Source: Pseudomonas sp. LS-2 (GTDB taxonomy: Bacteria > Pseudomonadota > Gammaproteobacteria > Pseudomonadales > Pseudomonadaceae). From it: a stretch of 36,131 nt of DNA. The stretch is taken from contig NZ_QXTJ01000031.1 in NCBI RefSeq assembly GCF_003605735.1, forward strand, positions 70,583-106,713, in the 5' to 3' direction. Positions 33,401 through 36,131 of the stretch are shown in pieces (the stretch's first letter is position 1; the number at the start of each line of letters is the position of its first letter). The translations under genes were made by a program, and so were the position numbers. The notes below the pieces were generated by a model. It saw only the letters and a program-made list of their open reading frames with translations, ran no database searches and was not told where the DNA came from.

Positions 33401-35300
33401 CGGCGACATGGCCGGCGACGTGTTCGGCAACGGCCTGCTGATGTCCGACAAATTGCAGATGGTCGCAGCATTCAACCACTTGCACATCTTCATCGACCCT
33501 AATCCGGACCCGGCCAGCAGCTTTGCCGAGCGTCGTCGTCTGTACGACTTGCCGCGCTCGGCCTGGACCGATTACGACACCAGCATCATGTCCGAAGGCG
33601 GCGGTATCTTTCCGCGCAGCCTGAAGAGCATCACCATCACCCCGCAGATGAAAGAGCGCTTCGACATCAGCGCCGACAAGCTGACCCCGACCGAACTGAT
33701 ACACGCGCTGCTCAAGGCACCGGTGGATCTGTTGTGGAACGGCGGCATCGGCACGTACGTCAAGGCCACCAGCGAAACCCATGCCGACGTGGGCGACAAG
33801 GCCAACGATGCTCTGCGCGTCAACGGCAGCCAGTTGCGCTGCAAGGTGGTAGGCGAGGGCGGCAACCTGGGCATGACCCAATTGGGCCGGGTCGAATTCG
33901 GCCTGCTCGGCGGCGCGACCAACACCGACTTCATCGATAACGCGGCCGGTGTGGACTGCTCCGACCACGAAGTGAACATCAAGATCCTGCTCAACGAAGT
34001 GGTGCAGGCCGGTGACATGACCGAGAAGCAGCGCAACCTGCTGCTCGAGAGCATGACCGAGGAAGTCGGCAATCTGGTGCTCGGCAACAACTACAAGCAG
34101 ACTCAGGCCCTGTCGCTGGCGGCGCGCCGTGCTTACGAGCGCATCGCTGAATACAAGCGCCTGATGAGCGATCTGGAGTCCCGTGGCAAGCTGGACCGCG
34201 CCATCGAGTTCCTGCCGACCGAAGAGCAACTCGCTGAGCGGATTGCCGAGCAGAAAGGCCTGACCCGCGCCGAATTGTCGGTGCTGATCTCCTACAGCAA
34301 GATCGACCTCAACGAGGCGCTGCTGGAATCCCGCGTGCCGGACGACGATTACCTGGCCCGCGACATGGAAACCGCGTTCCCGCCCTCGCTGGGTGCGAAG
34401 TTCTCCGAGTCAATGCGTCGCCACCGCCTGAAGCGCGAAATCGTCAGCACTCAGATCGCCAACGACATGGTCAACCACATGGGCATCACCTTCGTGCAGC
34501 GGCTCAAAGAGTCGACCGGCATGAGTGCGGCCAACGTGGCCGGTGCTTACGTGATCGTGCGTGACATCTTCCATCTGCCCCACTGGTTCCGTCAGATCGA
34601 GGCGCTGGACTACAAGGTTCCGGCTGAAATCCAGCTGGCGCTGATGGATGAACTGATGCGTCTGGGTCGCCGTGCTACCCGCTGGTTCTTGCGCAGCCGT
34701 CGCAACGAACTGGACGCGGCACGCGATGTTGCGCACTTCGGCCCGCACATCGCTGCGCTGGGGCTCAAACTGGACGAACTTTTGGAAGGCCCGACCCGGG
34801 AAGTCTGGCAGGCGCGGTATCAGGAGTACGTCGAGGCCGGCGTGCCGGAGTTGCTGGCGCGTATGGTCGCGGGCACCACGCACCTGTACACGCTGTTGCC
34901 GATCATCGAAGCCTCCGACGTCACCGGCCAGAATGCGGCCGATGTGGCGAAGGTGTACTTCGCGGTGGGCAGTTCGCTGGACGTGACCTGGTACCTGCAG
35001 CAGATCAGTTCGCTGCCGGTGGAGAACAACTGGCAGGCCCTGGCCCGCGAGGCGTTCCGCGACGACATCGACTGGCAGCAACGGGCGATCACGGTTTCCG
35101 TGCTGCAGATGCCTAACGGCCCTGCGGATGTGGAAGAACGCCTGAACCTGTGGCTGGAACAGCACATGCCGATGGTCGAGCGCTGGCGCGCGATGCTGGT
35201 CGAGCTGCGTGCCGCGAGCGGCAACGACTACGCGATGTACGCCGTCGCCAACCGCGAGCTGCTGGATCTGGCCATGAGCGGGCAGACGGCTGTGGTTTGA
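30444..35300 (+). CDS. gdhB: NAD-dependent glutamate dehydrogenase, large (180 kDa) class
   Basis: The 1618-residue protein matches the very large catabolic NAD-GDH known from Pseudomonas aeruginosa (about 1620 residues) and Streptomyces. The long N-terminal half contains ACT-like regulatory regions. The central catalytic domain begins near 810, with GGLRWSDREEDFRTE and then PVGAKGGF at 847-854, where K851 lies in the glutamate-binding lysine segment. The dinucleotide-binding part follows (VSVIGIGDMAGDVFGNGL), and a helical C-terminal region completes it. It deaminates glutamate to alpha-ketoglutarate and ammonia, and in P. aeruginosa it is activated by arginine. GGAG at 30431-30434 lies 9 nt before the ATG at 30444. 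A strong terminator follows at 35326. The convergent neighbour is acnB. Confidence 0.97.
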   Translation: MAFFTAASKSDFQHQLKAALAQHISEQALPQVALFADQFFGIISLDELTQRRLSDLAGCTLSAWRLLERFQHSKPEVRVYNPDYERHGWQSTHTAVEVLHHDLPFLVDSVRTELNRRGYSIHTLQTTVLSVRRDEKGQLVELLPKGTTGDGVLQESLMYLEIDRCANAAELNVLARELEQVLGEVRVAVEDFEPMKAKLNELLAGIDAIDYNVDAEEKAEVKVFLEWLVNNHFTFLGYEEFTVSGDGEGGQLTYDQSSFLGLTKLLRAGLTADDLHIEGYAVNYLHEPTLLSFAKAAHPSRVHRPAYPDYVSIRQIDADGNVIKECRFMGLYTSSVYGESVRNIPYIRRKVAEVERRSGFDAKAHLGKELAQVVEVLPRDDLFQTPVDELFTTVMSIVQIQERNKIRVFLRKDPYGRFCYCLAYVPRDIYSTEVRQKIQQVLMERLKASDCEFWTFFSESVLARVQLILRVDPKVSLNIDPQQLENEVIQACRSWKDDYASLVVESFGEAQGTNVLADFPKGFPAGYRERFAAHSAVVDMQHLLNLTEANPLVMSFYQPLSGDKAQLHCKLYHADTPLALSDVLPILENLGLRVLGEFPYRLRHTNGREFWIHDFAFTYGEGLNLDLQQLNDTLQDAFVHIVRGEAENDAFNRLVLTAGLPWRDVALLRAYARYLKQIRLGFDLGYIASTLNNHADIARELTRLFKTRFYLARKLSGGDLDDMQQRLETAILSALDDVQVLNEDRILRRYLDLIKATMRTNFYQTDANGQNKSYFSFKFNPRLIPELPKPVPKFEIFVYSPRVEGVHLRFGNVARGGLRWSDREEDFRTEVLGLVKAQHVKNSVIVPVGAKGGFLPRRLPTTGTRDEIQAEAIACYRVFISGLLDITDNLKDGALVPPANVVRHDDDDPYLVVAADKGTATFSDIANGIAIDYGFWLGDAFASGGSAGYDHKKMGITAKGAWVGVQRHFRERGINVQQDSVSVIGIGDMAGDVFGNGLLMSDKLQMVAAFNHLHIFIDPNPDPASSFAERRRLYDLPRSAWTDYDTSIMSEGGGIFPRSLKSITITPQMKERFDISADKLTPTELIHALLKAPVDLLWNGGIGTYVKATSETHADVGDKANDALRVNGSQLRCKVVGEGGNLGMTQLGRVEFGLLGGATNTDFIDNAAGVDCSDHEVNIKILLNEVVQAGDMTEKQRNLLLESMTEEVGNLVLGNNYKQTQALSLAARRAYERIAEYKRLMSDLESRGKLDRAIEFLPTEEQLAERIAEQKGLTRAELSVLISYSKIDLNEALLESRVPDDDYLARDMETAFPPSLGAKFSESMRRHRLKREIVSTQIANDMVNHMGITFVQRLKESTGMSAANVAGAYVIVRDIFHLPHWFRQIEALDYKVPAEIQLALMDELMRLGRRATRWFLRSRRNELDAARDVAHFGPHIAALGLKLDELLEGPTREVWQARYQEYVEAGVPELLARMVAGTTHLYTLLPIIEASDVTGQNAADVAKVYFAVGSSLDVTWYLQQISSLPVENNWQALAREAFRDDIDWQQRAITVSVLQMPNGPADVEERLNLWLEQHMPMVERWRAMLVELRAASGNDYAMYAVANRELLDLAMSGQTAVV

Positions 35301-35325
35301 TGGTTTGTCGCTGAGCTGTAAATCA

Positions 35326-35357
35326 AGCCCTGCATCGAGAGATGTGGGGCTTTTTTT
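35326..35357 (+). terminator. Intrinsic terminator of gdhB
   Basis: An 11-bp stem (35326-35336 with 35341-35351, two G-T wobbles) closes on a GAGA tetraloop and runs into seven T residues at 35351-35357. It begins 26 bases after the gdhB stop. Confidence 0.92.
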
Positions 35358-35408
35358 GGCCTGGCTTGATGACGCTACATGGATGCCCTTGAATGAACCC
35401 AACCCCAT

Positions 35409-35433
35409 AAAAAAACCCCACCGAAGTGGGGTT
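35409..35433 (-). terminator. Intrinsic terminator of acnB
   Basis: On the minus strand AACCCCAC and GTGGGGTT form a perfect 8-bp stem around the stable TTCG tetraloop, followed by a run of T residues (A at 35409-35415 on the plus strand). It starts 23 bases after the acnB stop. Confidence 0.94.
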
Positions 35434-35455
35434 CTTTCAACGCTGTGTTTCGCTC

Positions 35456-36131
35456 TTACGCTTGAACAACCGGGATATTGGCGTTCGCTGCGACTTCACG
35501 GAACTCGGCGATCTGGTCGAAGCTCAGGTAGCGGTAGACATCGGCCGCCATGCTGTCGATCTTGCCCGCGTACTCCATGTACTCCTCGACGGTCGGCAGG
35601 CGACCCAGGATCGAGGCTACGGACGCCAGCTCGGCCGAAGCCAGGTAAACGTTCGCGCCATCACCCAGACGGTTCGGGAAGTTACGGGTCGACGTCGACA
35701 CAACGGTCGAATTCGGCTCGACACGTGCCTGGTTGCCCATGCACAGCGAGCAGCCCGGCATTTCCATGCGCGCGCCAGCCTTGCCGTAGATGCCGTAGTA
35801 GCCTTCCTCGGTCAGCTGGTGAGCGTCCATCTTGGTCGGCGGCGACAGCCACAGACGTGTGGGCAGCTGGCCCTTGACCTGATCCAGCAACTTGCCCGCA
35901 GCGCGGAAGTGGCCGATGTTGGTCATGCACGAACCGATGAACACTTCGTCGATCTTCTCGCCAGCAACGCTGGACAGCAGACGGGCGTCGTCCGGGTCGT
36001 TCGGCGCGCAGAGCACAGGCTCTTTGACGTCGGCCAGGTCGATCTCGATGATTTCAGCGTATTCGGCGTCTTTGTCAGCTTCCAGCAGCTCTGGGTTAGC
36101 AACCCAGGCTTCCATCGCCTGAGCACGACGC
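35456..36131 (-). CDS. acnB: Aconitate hydratase B, C-terminal part (runs off right edge)
   Basis: The visible 225 residues are the C-terminal end of AcnB, the main TCA-cycle aconitase and 2-methylisocitrate dehydratase. The [4Fe-4S] cluster ligands are present: one cysteine in [16 protein letters not shown] and two in [33 protein letters not shown] after them carries the conserved substrate-binding serine and arginine. The protein ends ANIPVVQA. The start lies beyond the window. It converges on gdhB with its own strong terminator at 35409-35433. Both enzymes work around alpha-ketoglutarate, but they are separate transcription units. Confidence 0.96.
   Translation of the reverse strand, partial: RRAQAMEAWVANPELLEADKDAEYAEIIEIDLADVKEPVLCAPNDPDDARLLSSVAGEKIDEVFIGSCMTNIGHFRAAGKLLDQVKGQLPTRLWLSPPTKMDAHQLTEEGYYGIYGKAGARMEMPGCSLCMGNQARVEPNSTVVSTSTRNFPNRLGDGANVYLASAELASVASILGRLPTVEEYMEYAGKIDSMAADVYRYLSFDQIAEFREVAANANIPVVQA

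Overview
The window reads as a chromosomal segment of a fluorescent-group Pseudomonas (high GC). Supporting signs are the 1618-residue NAD-glutamate dehydrogenase next to a moxR/bat operon and convergent with acnB, the REP/REPIN palindromes typical of P. fluorescens relatives in most intergenic gaps, and the gene families present. No insertion sequence, prophage, tRNA, rRNA or CRISPR array was seen. Both edges cut genes: a chemoreceptor at the left and acnB at the right.

Layout. (1) 1-3309: the N-terminal part of a methyl-accepting chemotaxis protein (minus strand) diverges from a two-gene module, a REC-TPR response regulator and a short soluble histidine kinase. The gap between them carries two good matches to the flagellar sigma-28 (FliA) promoter, one facing each way. 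(2) 3363-4589: a membrane-anchored alkaline-phosphatase-superfamily phosphodiesterase. (3) 4792-15142: a sugar-acid catabolic cluster. It contains a FadR-type GntR regulator, an IlvD/Edd pentonate dehydratase, two ACS-type MFS permeases, an AraD1/FAH-fold 2-keto-3-deoxy acid dehydratase, an alpha-ketoglutarate semialdehyde dehydrogenase, a small acidic protein and an exported beta-propeller lactonase. Together these fit lactone -> pentonate -> 2-keto-3-deoxypentonate -> alpha-ketoglutarate semialdehyde -> alpha-ketoglutarate, for L-arabinose and/or D-xylose; no pentose dehydrogenase lies in the window. A GntR-like operator sits inside the promoter between the divergent dehydratase and permease genes. 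(4) 15143-16550: a repeat-rich stretch with three very small exported or membrane proteins and an orphan intrinsic terminator. (5) 16550-22031: sbcD-sbcC-GST, translationally coupled. (6) 22218-29086: moxR-DUF58-DUF4381-batA-batB/TPR-batD, an aerotolerance-type operon of tightly packed genes. (7) 29543-36131: a small acidic hypothetical protein, gdhB, and the 3' part of acnB, with back-to-back terminators between the last two.

The most interesting signals are regulatory. The divergent sigma-28 promoters tie an uncharacterised REC-TPR/kinase pair to the motility regulon, and a near-perfect FadR-family operator overlaps the -10 region of the pentonate transporter promoter. I found no clearly new defence or mobile system. 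The least explained pieces are the REC-TPR/kinase module, the orphan terminator at 15728-15762 and the tiny-protein cluster.
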